A stretch of 64,000 nt of DNA, from the NCBI RefSeq assembly GCF_011516925.1, contig NZ_WOTG01000005.1, forward strand, positions 62,001-126,000, given 5' to 3'. Positions 1-9,373 of the stretch are shown piece by piece. The stretch's first letter is position 1. Each line of letters opens with the position of its first letter. Under the pieces are notes generated by a model, which saw nothing but the letters and a program-made list of their open reading frames with translations, was not told the origin of the DNA and searched no databases. Origin of the DNA: Acetobacter fabarum (GTDB taxonomy: Bacteria; Pseudomonadota; Alphaproteobacteria; Acetobacterales; Acetobacteraceae). The position numbers and the translations under genes were made by a program.

Positions 1-2472
1 CAAAATGGCCAGTCGGTCGCGGATCCGGTTCTGGGCGGAAAAGAGCGGATAGGCTTCATCCACACTCATGGCCAGCACATCCGCTATGGTTTTACCCCTG
101 AAGCGGATATCCAGTGTTTCGCGGTTATAGCGCGCACCTTTACAGGCATCGCAGGTAACAAACACATCGGGGAGGAAGTGCATTTCTATTTTAAGCACGC
201 CATCACCCTGGCAGGCCTCGCACCGTCCCCCTTTGACATTAAAGGAAAAACGCCCCGCCTTGTACCCTCGGGCCTTGCTTTCTGGCAGTTCGGCAAACCA
301 GTCCCGGATGGGGGTGAACAGGTCGGTATAGGTTGCGGGGTTGGAGCGGGGAGTGCGGCCAATGGGGGACTGGTCAATATCAATAATTTTGTCCAGCAGT
401 TCCATGCCCTTGATTTTTTTATACGGCTCGGGCGAGGTGGCAGCCCCCATAAGCTGGCGCGAGAGCGCCTTGTAAAGTGTATCAATCACCAGGGTTGATT
501 TACCGCTCCCCGAAACACCGGTTACACATGTAAATGTACCAAGCGGAAAATGCGCGGTGACATCTTTAAGATTATGCCCTGTTGCCCCTTCCACCGTAAG
601 CATCCGTTTTTTGTTCACGGGCCTGCGCTGTTGCGGCACCTCAATTCTTTTGCGACCAGACAGGTAAGCGCCTGTCAGGCTATCGGGGTTTTTGGCAACC
701 TGCTCCGGCGTACCCTGTGCAACAACCTGACCGCCATTAACCCCGGCTGCGGGCCCCATATCTACCAGCCAGTCAGCGCTTCTTATGGCGTCCTCATCAT
801 GTTCGACAACAATGAGTGTATTCCCAAGGTTTTTCAACCGCTCGAGAGTACCCAGCAGGCGTGCGTTATCGCGCTGATGCAGCCCGATGGACGGCTCATC
901 CAGCACATAAAGCACCCCTGTAAGCCCCGATCCAATCTGGCTTGCCAGACGGATACGCTGGCTCTCCCCCCCAGAAAGGGTGGCTGACCCGCGCGAGAGG
1001 GTCAGGTAATCCAGCCCCACATCATCAAGGAATTTCAGACGTTCCAGAATCTCACGCAGGATACGCCGGGCAATTTCTGCCCGCTGAGGGGTAAGGGTTG
1101 GCAAAACAGTGTCAAACCAGCCCAGCGCATGCCCAATGGAGAGGTCGCAGGCCTGCGCAATTGTTTTGTCCGCCACACGAACAGACAGGGCCTCCGGCCG
1201 CAGGCGTGCACCATGGCAGACATGGCAGGCTTTTTCTGACTGATAACGGGAAAGTTCTTCCTTGACCCACGCACTCTCCGTATTGGCCAGTCTTTTTTGC
1301 AGGCTTGTCAGAACCCCTTCAAACGGCCGTTCGACAACATAGCTTTTTTTACCATCCTGATAAGTAAAGCTTATATCGTCTTCCACACCGTAAAGAATAC
1401 CGTTCTGGGCCTGCTCGGGCAGGTCGCGCCATGGGGTATCCATGCTGACGCCAAAATGCTTTGCCAGACTTTGCAGTGTCTGCTCCAGAAGGGGAGATTT
1501 TGCATCTTTCCATGGTGCAATAGCACCTTTTTTAAGGGAGAGTGCGATATCGGGCACAACCAGAACCGGGTTGAAGTATGTTTCCACCCCCAGACCATCA
1601 CAGGCCGGGCAGGCCCCCTGCGGCGCATTGAAGGAGAACAGGCGCGGTTCTATCTCTTCCAGAGTAAACCCGCTGACAGGGCAGGAAAAATGCGATGAAA
1701 AAACCAGTTTTTCCGGTTCGCGTTCTTCATCCTTGAGCACTTCCTCGGCATAGACAATGCCATCACTCAGGGTCAGCGCGGTTTCCAGACTATCCGCCAG
1801 ACGGGTTTGCACGCCGGGTTTTACCACCACGCGGTCCACAACCACTTCCACCGTGTGGCGGAGTTTGCGGTTCATGCTCGGGGCTTCTGCAATTTCGTAC
1901 AACGTGCCATCCACCCGCACACGGGTAAAACCCTTGCGCTGGAGTTCGGCCAGTTCCTTACGGTATTCGCCCTTGCGGTCCCGAATAACGGGGGACAGCA
2001 GCATAAGCCGCGTGCCTTCGGGCATGGCCAGAATACGGTCCACCATCTGGGTTACGGTCTGCGCCTCAATAGGCAGGCCGGTGGCGGGGGAATACGGCAC
2101 ACCTGCCCGCGCCCAGAGCAGACGCATATAGTCATATATTTCCGTGACCGTCCCCACGGTAGAGCGCGGATTTTTGGATGTTGTTTTCTGCTCGATGGAA
2201 ATCGCGGGGGACAGGCCCTCTATGGAGTCCACATCGGGTTTGCCCATAAGCTCCAGGAACTGGCGCGCATAGGCGGACAGGCTCTCCACGTACCGGCGCT
2301 GGCCCTCCGCGTAAATGGTATCGAACGCCAAAGAAGATTTGCCCGACCCCGAAAGCCCGGTCACGACGGTCAGCCGGTCACGGGGGATATCAATATCAAC
2401 ATTCTTCAGGTTATGGACACGCGCCCCACGCACCCGAATGCTGTGCTGACCTCGAAGACCTGATTTTGTCAT
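1..2472 (-). CDS. uvrA: Excinuclease ABC subunit A (UvrA), 3' end outside window
   Basis: ATP-dependent DNA-damage recognition subunit of the UvrABC nucleotide excision repair system. The 824 visible residues run in one frame from the ATG at 2472 to the window edge; the family is usually about 950 residues, so roughly the last 120 are missing. The first Walker A (GLSGSGKSS) is at residues 39-47, an ABC signature reading LSGGESQR lies mid-protein, and the second Walker A (GVSGSGKS) surrounds K658. A zinc-finger pair CPVS/CPAC is in the first half, and C751/C754 plus a CDAC pair about 20 residues later form the C-terminal zinc module. A probable LexA operator lies 19 bases upstream of the start. 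Confidence 0.97.
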   Translation of the reverse strand, partial: MTKSGLRGQHSIRVRGARVHNLKNVDIDIPRDRLTVVTGLSGSGKSSLAFDTIYAEGQRRYVESLSAYARQFLELMGKPDVDSIEGLSPAISIEQKTTSKNPRSTVGTVTEIYDYMRLLWARAGVPYSPATGLPIEAQTVTQMVDRILAMPEGTRLMLLSPVIRDRKGEYRKELAELQRKGFTRVRVDGTLYEIAEAPSMNRKLRHTVEVVVDRVVVKPGVQTRLADSLETALTLSDGIVYAEEVLKDEEREPEKLVFSSHFSCPVSGFTLEEIEPRLFSFNAPQGACPACDGLGVETYFNPVLVVPDIALSLKKGAIAPWKDAKSPLLEQTLQSLAKHFGVSMDTPWRDLPEQAQNGILYGVEDDISFTYQDGKKSYVVERPFEGVLTSLQKRLANTESAWVKEELSRYQSEKACHVCHGARLRPEALSVRVADKTIAQACDLSIGHALGWFDTVLPTLTPQRAEIARRILREILERLKFLDDVGLDYLTLSRGSATLSGGESQRIRLASQIGSGLTGVLYVLDEPSIGLHQRDNARLLGTLERLKNLGNTLIVVEHDEDAIRSADWLVDMGPAAGVNGGQVVAQGTPEQVAKNPDSLTGAYLSGRKRIEVPQQRRPVNKKRMLTVEGATGHNLKDVTAHFPLGTFTCVTGVSGSGKSTLVIDTLYKALSRQLMGAATSPEPYKKIKGMELLDKIIDIDQSPIGRTPRSNPATYTDLFTPIRDWFAELPESKARGYKAGRFSFNVKGGRCEACQGDGVLKIEMHFLPDVFVTCDACKGARYNRETLDIRFRGKTIADVLAMSVDEAYPLFSAQNRIRDRLAIL

Positions 2473-2490
2473 GAAGAGCTCTTTACCGTC

Positions 2491-2505
2491 GTTCCTGTTT
2501 TGTCC
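2491..2505. promoter_or_regulatory. Probable LexA (SOS) box upstream of uvrA
   Basis: The + strand reads GTTC, seven bases, then GTCC. This is one mismatch from the alphaproteobacterial SOS operator GTTC-N7-GTTC. It lies 19 bases upstream of the uvrA start codon, where an operator would block transcription. uvrA is SOS-controlled in several alphaproteobacteria. No binding data are available here, so this is inference from motif and position. Confidence 0.45.
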
Positions 2506-2709
2506 TCTATTATGGCGCTTTAATCCGTCCCTATGCAATCCATGAAACACACCAGAGGGAGCCGCCATGCAAAATGCCCTGACCGGCCATTCTGACCATT
2601 GCGCTTGCGGGCATGATTGACCATTTACAGACACAAGTGATGTACTGTGGCCAAAAGCATGACAGGTACCATTTTGCCTGCGTGACAGAAATTTGAGGAA
2701 CAAAACCAG

Positions 2710-3666
2710 ATGGAGCATCTGATCGGTCAGCCAGCCCCGAGCTCGGATAACAGTTTAGGTGGCTCGGGTGCTGCTGCTGTAATTACCGACGGTACACAGG
2801 CCAGCTTTATGCACGACGTTATGGACGCCAGCCGGAACGTGCCCGTTCTGGTGGACTTCTGGGCGGAATGGTGTGGCCCGTGCAAGCAGTTGACCCCCAT
2901 TTTGGAAAAAGTTGTTACCGCTGCCAAAGGCAAGGTCCGGCTGGTTAAAATTGATATTGAAGCCAACCGCGCCCTTGCTGGCCAGCTTGCACAGGCTGGC
3001 TTGCCGCTCCAGTCCATCCCGCTTGTGGCAGCCTTCTGGAAAGGGCAGATTCTGGACGTGTTCCAGGGTGCCCTGCCTGAAAGCGAAGTAAAAAAGTTTG
3101 TAGAAAACCTGCTCAAAGCCAGCGGGGGCGGCACTCTGCCCGCAACCGAGCAGCTGCACGAAGCCGATGTGGCCATGGAAACAGGCCAGCATGCCGCAGC
3201 CGCAGCCATGTATTCCGCTGTTATTGGCGAAGAGCCTGAAAACGCCAAAGCCTGGGGCGGGCTGATCCGCGCCATGCTGGCCCTTGATGATGAAGAGGCC
3301 GCAGCCGCAGCTCTGGCCGATGTGCCTGCAAAAATTACGGATGCACCGGAAGTTGCCGGGGCCCGTGCGGCCCTTGAGCTGAAAAAGGAAGGCCGTCAGG
3401 CAGCCGAAGCCATGGAAGGTATTCGGGCACGGCTGGACGCCAACCCCGAAGACTACGAAGCCCGCTGTGAACTGGCCACGGCCCTGAACGCCGCAGGCAA
3501 GCGGGAGGATGCCGCAAACGAACTGCTCCACATCATCAGGGCCGACCGGGGCTGGAAGGATGGCGCCGCCCGTCAGCAGCTCCTGCGCTTTTTTGAAGCA
3601 TGGGGGAACGATGACCCCGCCACGGTTCTGTCCCGCCGCCGCCTGTCCTCCCTCCTATTCTCCTGA
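2710..3666 (+). CDS. cnoX: Thioredoxin-domain/TPR co-chaperone, CnoX (YbbN) type
   Basis: Predicted cytoplasmic chaperedoxin that pairs a thioredoxin fold with TPR-like helices and can hand oxidised clients to folding chaperones. The thioredoxin domain spans about residues 25-135 with an intact active site WCGPC (C55, C58); residues 140-318 are Ala/Glu-rich helical repeats. E. coli CnoX lacks the first active-site cysteine, whereas this protein keeps both and could be redox-active. The ATG follows GAGGA with a 9-base spacer. It is the first gene of a cluster with the Lon-domain protein and Trm112, an arrangement common in alphaproteobacteria. Confidence 0.9.
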   Translation: MEHLIGQPAPSSDNSLGGSGAAAVITDGTQASFMHDVMDASRNVPVLVDFWAEWCGPCKQLTPILEKVVTAAKGKVRLVKIDIEANRALAGQLAQAGLPLQSIPLVAAFWKGQILDVFQGALPESEVKKFVENLLKASGGGTLPATEQLHEADVAMETGQHAAAAAMYSAVIGEEPENAKAWGGLIRAMLALDDEEAAAAALADVPAKITDAPEVAGARAALELKKEGRQAAEAMEGIRARLDANPEDYEARCELATALNAAGKREDAANELLHIIRADRGWKDGAARQQLLRFFEAWGNDDPATVLSRRRLSSLLFS

Positions 3667-3674
3667 TCAGCACC

Positions 3675-4382
3675 TTGCCCCGCACAACACCCCTGTTTGT
3701 AGATGATGATGTTCCCCGCCGTATTCCACGGCTGGGGGACATGACACTGGCGGATATTCCGCCAGAAGTGGGGCTTTTCCCGCTTAGTGGCGTGCTGCTC
3801 CTGCCCCGGGGCAAGCTGCCACTCAATGTGTTTGAACCCCGCTACATTGCACTGGTGGAAGATGCCCTGGCATCACACAGGCTGATCGGCCTGATCCAGC
3901 CCCGCTGGCAGGAAGATGAGGACGAAGGGAACGAAGCACCGCCCCTTTATACCACCGGCTGCCTTGGTCGCCTGACATCCATGACCGAACGGGCCGATGG
4001 CACCTATGCCATGACCCTGACCGGCCTGCTCCGCTTCCGCCTGCTGCGTGAGACAGGGCTGCGCCGTGGGTACCGGGTTGCGCGTATTGACGTATCCTCC
4101 TTTGCGGGGGATCTGAACGAAATTCCGTCCGAACCGTTTGATCGGCCCCAGCTTTTGAGCTCGCTGAAGAGTTATTTTCAAAAAAAAGGGCTGAATGCCC
4201 GCTGGTCCCTGATAGAACAGATGGACGACAGCCTGCTTCTGGTGACTTTACCCATGATCTGTCCTTTCCCTCCGGCGGAAAAACAGGCATTGCTGGATGC
4301 AGAAAATCTGACAGACCGTGTGCGGGTCCTGCAAACGCTGCTAGACCTGTCCGGTCCGGAACAGGAAGGCCCTCCTTCCTGA
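3675..4382 (+). CDS. LON peptidase substrate-binding domain protein
   Basis: Stand-alone homologue of the N-terminal substrate-binding domain of Lon protease, without the ATPase or protease parts. The domain begins near residue 34 ([10 protein letters not shown]), followed by the typical PLNVFEPRY and, further on, GCLGRL and TGLLRFRLL. Its cellular role is not established. The only upstream start giving 235 residues is TTG at 3675, which has no clear Shine-Dalgarno. An ATG at 3741 (residue 23) preceded closely by GGGGGA is a credible alternative and would still include the whole domain. It starts 8 bases after cnoX, suggesting cotranscription. Confidence 0.85.
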   Translation: MPRTTPLFVDDDVPRRIPRLGDMTLADIPPEVGLFPLSGVLLLPRGKLPLNVFEPRYIALVEDALASHRLIGLIQPRWQEDEDEGNEAPPLYTTGCLGRLTSMTERADGTYAMTLTGLLRFRLLRETGLRRGYRVARIDVSSFAGDLNEIPSEPFDRPQLLSSLKSYFQKKGLNARWSLIEQMDDSLLLVTLPMICPFPPAEKQALLDAENLTDRVRVLQTLLDLSGPEQEGPPS

Positions 4383-4404
4383 CAATATATGTGGGAACCG
4401 TTTT

Positions 4405-4590
4405 ATGTCCGATACAGCACCGCTTGATCCGCGCCTTCTGTCCATTCTGGTCTGCCCCGTGACCAAAGGCCCACTGGTTTTTAACGCGCAGACCAATGAA
4501 CTGATCAGCGAAAAAGCCGGACTGGCCTTTCCTATCCTTGATGGCATTCCCGTTATGCTGCCCGATGAAGCCCGCCGTATTGAAGGCTGA
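4405..4590 (+). CDS. Trm112 family small zinc-ribbon-like protein
   Basis: A 61-residue protein of the Trm112/YcaR family; the eukaryotic relative activates methyltransferases, while the bacterial function is largely unknown. The order [14 protein letters not shown] and [17 protein letters not shown] is the family pattern. As in many bacterial members, only one cysteine of the zinc site remains (in LVCP), so metal binding is doubtful. GGGAA precedes the ATG, and it lies 22 bases after the Lon-domain gene. Confidence 0.9.
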   Translation: MSDTAPLDPRLLSILVCPVTKGPLVFNAQTNELISEKAGLAFPILDGIPVMLPDEARRIEG

Positions 4591-4624
4591 CTGACGTTTT
4601 TTTCCCTCTGCCTCGGATTTGCCC

Positions 4625-5020
4625 ATGCTTCTGGGAAAAAAAAACAGTGCTTGTTTTAGGAGGCTGCTCCTGCTCGCGCCATTGCTGGCAGGTTGCCACC
4701 ATCTGATCGAGGGGGATGATATTGATCTCCCCCCCGAACGCCCCGGCCGTTTTTTACCCGAGGCCGCACCGGCAGAGGCACGGGCCGCACAAAGAGATGT
4801 CGAACGGCAGGAAAAGCTGGATGCAGCCCAGCGGGCCGCAGGCATAAAAAAACCGGATACGCCCCCCAAACCCGAAGACCACTACGAAGTTCTGCCCCCC
4901 ATGTATGATGGAGGTGGCTCTGCTGGCCCAATGCTTACGGAAGATGGCCATACCATTACGCCTCAGGCGCAGGCTGTTTACGGCAGGCCGGACAACGGGC
5001 AGGTGCAAAAATCCAAATAA
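4625..5020 (+). CDS. Small predicted lipoprotein, unknown function
   Basis: A 131-residue protein with a short basic N-terminus, a hydrophobic stretch and a lipobox ending LLAGC near residue 24, so it is probably lipidated and anchored in the envelope. The rest is acidic, proline-rich and low in complexity (residues 30-100) and looks disordered. I recognise no family. A TTG two codons earlier is also open, but the ATG at 4625 is preferred. It is the last gene of the cnoX cluster and converges with the exporter gene that ends at 5030. Confidence 0.65.
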   Translation: MLLGKKNSACFRRLLLLAPLLAGCHHLIEGDDIDLPPERPGRFLPEAAPAEARAAQRDVERQEKLDAAQRAAGIKKPDTPPKPEDHYEVLPPMYDGGGSAGPMLTEDGHTITPQAQAVYGRPDNGQVQKSK

Positions 5021-5029
5021 CGCGCCGCG

Positions 5030-6262
5030 TTAATGCTCTGCATCATACAGGTGGGATGTTCTGCGCCGCAGAAGATCCCCTATGGCCATACCCATAACGC
5101 CGGTCATCATGCCTATGGCGGTTGGTATGGCGCCCCCTCCGGGCAGCAGGCCAACCAGCACACTGCTCAGCGAGCCAAAGCTGTACTGCATGGTCCCCAG
5201 TAGGGCAGACGCACTCCCCGCATGATGCCCATGGCGGGAAAAGGACATGACCGTGCCATTTGGGCCAATAAACCCCAAAGCTCCGGTTAGTCCCACAATA
5301 AAGACACAGGTCAGCCATGGGTGACCAACCCCGACCACACCCGCCAAGGCCAGAGCCACAAAGGCGCACCCCAGCACAAAGGCCCACAGAATAGCCCCAT
5401 CCAACAGGGCAGGCATGGATACACGATGTATCAAACGCCCGTTGATCTGGGTGCCCAGAATAAAAGCTGCCGCATTGGCACCAAAGAAAAGCCCGAACGC
5501 CCCGGGCGAAAAATGCAACCTCTGCTCAAACAGAACAGGGGCACTCCCCAGATAGGCGAACATGACAAAAGTGGAAAATGTTGTGATCAGGGCATTGGAA
5601 AAAAAGACAGGCTCACGCAAAATACCCTGATAGCGCCATAAAATTTCCACTGGGCGGAAACGGATACGCCTCTCGACCGCCAGCGTATCGGGCAGCATAA
5701 GCAGCACACCCATAATGGCCGCAACCGCATAGAGTGTTCCAATCCAGAACATCCAACGCCAGTCACCAATTTTTAAAACAAGGCTCCCCAGCCCCGGAGC
5801 AAGAACAGGCATGACACCAAAAACCAGTGTCAGTTGCGCCATAATATGTGCGCCTTTTTTGCCTGTTGCCACATCCCGCACAATCGCACGCGGAATAACC
5901 GCGCAGGCAGACCCACCAAACGCACCAATAAAACGCAACACGCAGAACAGATGGTAATTGCTGACCAGCGCACACCCGGCAGAAGCAAGAGCATACACAC
6001 CCAGCCCCACAATCAGTGGCCCCTTGCGCCCGAACCGATCAGACAGAGGGCCCTGGGAGAACTGGCCCAGCGCCAGCCCCAAAAACCACGCCCCCAGCGT
6101 AAACTGTGCAGACCCGGCCCCACCTCCCAGATCGTGCTCAACCGATGGAAAAGCGGGCAGATACATATCTGTCGCTAATGGCCCAATGGCCGTGACCAGC
6201 CCCAGAAGGAAAATAAGCCTGAATGGAAAAGAGGATAACGGGGCCGTGGGAGAAGATGTCAT
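5030..6262 (-). CDS. Bcr/CflA family drug-resistance MFS transporter
   Basis: Inner-membrane major facilitator of the 12-TM Bcr/CflA (DHA1) branch, likely a proton-coupled exporter of a small drug-like compound. Seen: the N-terminal TDMYLPAFP motif, the loop 2-3 motif GPLSDRFGRKGPL (MFS motif A), and PRAIVRDV after TM4, all characteristic of the branch. The 410-residue length is normal. The start codon is poorly supported by a ribosome binding site (only ACGAG nearby). The substrate cannot be told from sequence. Confidence 0.92.
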   Translation of the reverse strand: MTSSPTAPLSSFPFRLIFLLGLVTAIGPLATDMYLPAFPSVEHDLGGGAGSAQFTLGAWFLGLALGQFSQGPLSDRFGRKGPLIVGLGVYALASAGCALVSNYHLFCVLRFIGAFGGSACAVIPRAIVRDVATGKKGAHIMAQLTLVFGVMPVLAPGLGSLVLKIGDWRWMFWIGTLYAVAAIMGVLLMLPDTLAVERRIRFRPVEILWRYQGILREPVFFSNALITTFSTFVMFAYLGSAPVLFEQRLHFSPGAFGLFFGANAAAFILGTQINGRLIHRVSMPALLDGAILWAFVLGCAFVALALAGVVGVGHPWLTCVFIVGLTGALGFIGPNGTVMSFSRHGHHAGSASALLGTMQYSFGSLSSVLVGLLPGGGAIPTAIGMMTGVMGMAIGDLLRRRTSHLYDAEH

Positions 6263-6365
6263 CTCGTGAATTACCGGAGAAAGAATGGGTCTTTTTTTCT
6301 CCCGTCACTCCGCTTTTGTCCACCACCTAAAACCGGGCATCTCCTGCTCGGGCAGCGTATCTTAC

Positions 6366-6394
6366 CAAAAAGGCTGCCGGACAAACCGGCAGCC
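6366..6394 (-). terminator. Rho-independent terminator of the Spy-like gene
   Basis: Read on the minus strand, a perfect 9-bp stem GGCTGCCGG/CCGGCAGCC with a 5-base loop is followed directly by five T residues. It lies 12 bases beyond the stop codon of the gene ending at 6407. Confidence 0.85.
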
Positions 6395-6406
6395 CCTGAA
6401 TCTGGC

Positions 6407-6943
6407 TTACTCTGCCTTGCCACTCTGGGCAGGCTTGGGAGGCGGCGGCGGCATTTTGCCACCACATTCGGGGTGATGACCGGGCGGATGGTCAGGCTGT
6501 TCGGCAATCTGCTTGAGCTGCTGGCTGGTCAGAATATCATGAATCTGGGCTTCAACCTGGAGCTTATGCAGGGCATGCTGCGTATGCAACGCGCTGATCT
6601 GCTGTTCCAGATCCTGCAATTTGGCCTGATCAACCGGGCCTGGTGTTGTCAGCACGGTGCGGATCCGTTCCTGCAGGGCATGCGCCTGCTCCATACCTGC
6701 CTTGGGGTCTTCCGGCCGGTTGGCATCGAGCACAGCCTTGATCTTCTTTTTCTGCTCGGCGGTCAGTTTGATCCCGTCCAGCCTAAGAATGTGCCCACCC
6801 GGCCCGTGGTGCATGCCACCACATTCCGGCGGCGGAGGAGGAGCCCCGACTGGAGGAGCGGCTTCTTCCGCCCGCACCGCAGACCCGGAAAAAGCTGCAA
6901 GGCCCATAACCAGTGTTGTTGCCAGCAATGCTCTTTTCATCAT
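6407..6943 (-). CDS. Spy/CpxP-like periplasmic protein with Cys/His/Pro-rich ends
   Basis: A 178-residue exported protein. A signal peptide ends around VRA (residues 22-24). The central part is helical with two LTxxQ-type repeats (LTAEQKKK near 60 and LTSQQLKQ near 139), as in the Spy/CpxP family of periplasmic chaperones and metal-stress proteins. Both ends of the mature protein carry the same motif set: a proline run, PECGG, and clustered His (GGMHHGPGGH near the N-terminus; GHHPECGGKM near the C-terminus). That symmetry suggests metal binding, which is inference. It is a single gene with its own terminator. Confidence 0.78.
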   Translation of the reverse strand: MMKRALLATTLVMGLAAFSGSAVRAEEAAPPVGAPPPPPECGGMHHGPGGHILRLDGIKLTAEQKKKIKAVLDANRPEDPKAGMEQAHALQERIRTVLTTPGPVDQAKLQDLEQQISALHTQHALHKLQVEAQIHDILTSQQLKQIAEQPDHPPGHHPECGGKMPPPPPKPAQSGKAE

Positions 6944-7117
6944 TCAGCCTTCGTCTTCATGAATACCAAGCTACAAGGCGATACACCCTGCCTGTGCGGA
7001 ACAGTGGCACCCGGATATGTCTGAAAAAAGGCATTGCACTCAAAACGCATACAAAGCAGCAGAACCGCTTGAACGCGGCGGCTGGAGGATTATGCTATTT
7101 TGAGGATTTTAAAGAAC

Positions 7118-7193
<76 letters not shown>

Positions 7194-7292
7194 ACTGTTC
7201 TGTCACACACTGCCCTGTCCTGTTTTGCAACAGTCCTGCGGTGTGTGTTGAGCCTCTTACAACCTACTTAAAATGCTGACAAGCCCTAATTT

Positions 7293-7925
7293 TTAATCTG
7301 GGAGTACTTTCATCTCACGCAGTGCCGCAACAAGGGGGAGGAGCGGCAAACCCTGAATGGCAAAAGCATCTCCTTCTATTGCAGCAAACAACTGTATGCC
7401 CGGACCTTCCAGCCGGTAAGAACCAACACAGCCGAGGCAGGCCTCTCCCTCCTGTGCCAGATACTGTTCCACAAATGCGTGTGAAAAGGTACGCATGCTC
7501 AACTTTGGGCAGGCAACATGCCGCCAGAGAATATGCCCATTCCGGCACAGCACGACCGCAGTATGTAAGGTGTGTGTTTTTCCCCTCAGCTCAAGCAACT
7601 GCTGGCGGGCTCCTGCCAGTCCCTCCGGCTTGTCATACCATGTGCCATCACAGCTCAGCATCTGATCCGCCCCGATCACAAGCCGATCGGTTTTTTGAAT
7701 CGAGAGCGCTTTTGCTTCAGCAAGGCGAAGGGCTACCGTATCGGCAGACCAGTTCTGCTGTAAGCCTTCGTGCTTGATATGCGCCTCATCCACATCAGAA
7801 ACTTCAACATCAAAGGCCAGTCCGGCATTTTCCAGAATACGCCGCCTGGCAGCAGAACCACTGGCCAAAAGCAGTTTGTCCGCTCTGTTCTGTATTAGAG
7901 TCGGCGTTAGTACTAAATCAGTCAC
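7293..7925 (-). CDS. maf: Maf family nucleotide pyrophosphatase
   Basis: House-cleaning nucleoside triphosphate pyrophosphatase, historically called septum formation inhibitor. The N-terminal LLLASGSAARRRIL nucleotide-binding motif (residues 18-31) and the catalytic-region IGADQML (84-90) are present, as is KPEGLAGARQQL. The ADQ variant resembles the YceF-type subfamily, which acts on modified nucleotides, so the substrate is uncertain. The start is a GTG at 7925; there is no nearby in-frame ATG. It diverges from hemE across the probable origin. Confidence 0.9.
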   Translation of the reverse strand: MTDLVLTPTLIQNRADKLLLASGSAARRRILENAGLAFDVEVSDVDEAHIKHEGLQQNWSADTVALRLAEAKALSIQKTDRLVIGADQMLSCDGTWYDKPEGLAGARQQLLELRGKTHTLHTAVVLCRNGHILWRHVACPKLSMRTFSHAFVEQYLAQEGEACLGCVGSYRLEGPGIQLFAAIEGDAFAIQGLPLLPLVAALREMKVLPD

Positions 7926-8293
7926 GGAAGCGAGTCTCTTTCAGGTACTGGTGAAAAATGGGGCTGTGAGTACTTCCCTTAGTACCGGGGTACATGTGGA
8001 TTGTACGGAGTTCAGAACATGGCCGTACCGAGTACCGGGCACAACCTGCAACTCTCGTGAACCGGTGAGTTGTACACAGGGGTGGTTGGATGTTTTCTGG
8101 ATAACTCCAAAAAGCCTTTATTTTGCAAGGGTCTTCAATCTGTACACAGTGTGGGAAAGATGGGGTACATTTTTGGAATGCCGGGTACCCCGTTATCAAC
8201 AGTACCCTCATATCTCATCAAATCTTTTTCTTTCTTTTTTTATAGGAAGAGGGGCGTGGACAGCGCGGACAAAGACGTGCAGGACTTCTGCTC
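7926..8293. other. oriC: Probable chromosomal replication origin region (oriC)
   Basis: Non-coding gap between divergent maf and hemE. In Caulobacter and Rickettsia the origin lies beside hemE, and here parAB and two parS sites are within 11 kb. Seen directly: two near-consensus DnaA boxes (8193-8201, TTATCAACA, plus strand; 8096-8104, TTATCCAGA on the minus strand), a weaker one at 7995-8003, and a pyrimidine/AT-rich tract at 8210-8244 that could be the unwinding element. Twelve GTAC tetranucleotides fall between 7945 and 8205, with another at 7910 inside maf. No TTAA-N7-TTAA CtrA box is visible in it. It must also hold the promoters of maf and hemE. Origin identity is inference from synteny and motifs. 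Confidence 0.6.
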
Positions 8294-9373
8294 ATGACAA
8301 CGCAAACACACATTCCCGCCGCCAAACGTCTGCTCAGAACTCTGAACGGGGAGGCACTGTGGCCCCCTCCGATGTGGTTGATGCGCCAGGCTGGCAGGTT
8401 TCTGCCTGAATTCCGCGCCATGCGGGCACAGGCGGATTTTCTAACCCGTTGCATGACCCCTGATATTGCAACGGAGCTGACCTTGCAGCCTATCCGCCGC
8501 TTTGGCATGGATGGGGCCATCCTGTTCTCGGATATTCTGATCCTGCCATGGGCTATGGGTCAGTCCCTTGAATTTGTGGAAGGCACAGGCCCGGTTCTTG
8601 GCGCTATCCGCTCCGAACAGGACCTTAACGCACTGGACCCCGCCCGCATTGCAGAGGCAACCGCCCCTGTGCTGGAAACCCTGTCCCGCCTGCGCAAAGC
8701 CGTGGATGGACCAGAAAGCATTGGGGTTGCCAAACCTGGTGCAACCACGTTGCTCGGCTTTACGGGCGCTCCATTTACCGTGGCCTGTTATATGGTTGAA
8801 GGCCGTGGCTCGCGCGAGTTTTCTGTAACGCGGAACATGGCTTTTTCTGAACCTGCACTTTTTGACCGGCTTATGGCCCTGCTGACCGAAACAACAGCAA
8901 CCTATCTTTGCGCCCAGATTGAAGCCGGGGCAGAAGCCGTTATGCTGTTTGATTCATGGGCCGGGCTTTTGCCTCCTTCGGAATTTCGCCGTCACGTTAT
9001 CCAGCCTAGCCGGCAGATCGTGCAGACCATCAAGGCCCGTTACCCGCACGTCAAAGTTGTTGGGTTCCCCCGCCTTGCTGGTGTGATGGCCGCAGAATAT
9101 GCGCGTGAAACGGGTGTGGATGTTCTCGCACTCGATACCGGGGCCGATATGGCAACCGTGCGCAATATGGTGCCAGACACTTTGGGCCTACAGGGTAATC
9201 TGGACCCGGTTGCCGTGCTGGCCGGGGGGGAAGCCATGCGGCGTGAAGCCCTGCAGGTGCGTGAAGCCGGGCGGGGGCGTGCCCATGTGTTTAACCTCGG
9301 TCACGGTGTTCTGCCGCAAACGCCTGTGGAGCATGTTGCTGATCTTGTTCAAACCGTGCGGGAAACGCCCTGA
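8294..9373 (+). CDS. hemE: Uroporphyrinogen decarboxylase
   Basis: Decarboxylates the four acetate side chains of uroporphyrinogen III to give coproporphyrinogen III in heme biosynthesis; cytoplasmic. The family signature PMWLMRQAGRFLPE is at residues 26-39, FSDIL with the catalytic-region aspartate near 80, GFTGAPFT near 155, and HVFNLGHGV near the C-terminus. At 359 residues it is normal length. AGGA sits 9 bases before the ATG. It overlaps the next gene by one base (TGATG), so hemE, the HAD phosphatase and hemJ probably form an operon. Confidence 0.97.
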   Translation: MTTQTHIPAAKRLLRTLNGEALWPPPMWLMRQAGRFLPEFRAMRAQADFLTRCMTPDIATELTLQPIRRFGMDGAILFSDILILPWAMGQSLEFVEGTGPVLGAIRSEQDLNALDPARIAEATAPVLETLSRLRKAVDGPESIGVAKPGATTLLGFTGAPFTVACYMVEGRGSREFSVTRNMAFSEPALFDRLMALLTETTATYLCAQIEAGAEAVMLFDSWAGLLPPSEFRRHVIQPSRQIVQTIKARYPHVKVVGFPRLAGVMAAEYARETGVDVLALDTGADMATVRNMVPDTLGLQGNLDPVAVLAGGEAMRREALQVREAGRGRAHVFNLGHGVLPQTPVEHVADLVQTVRETP

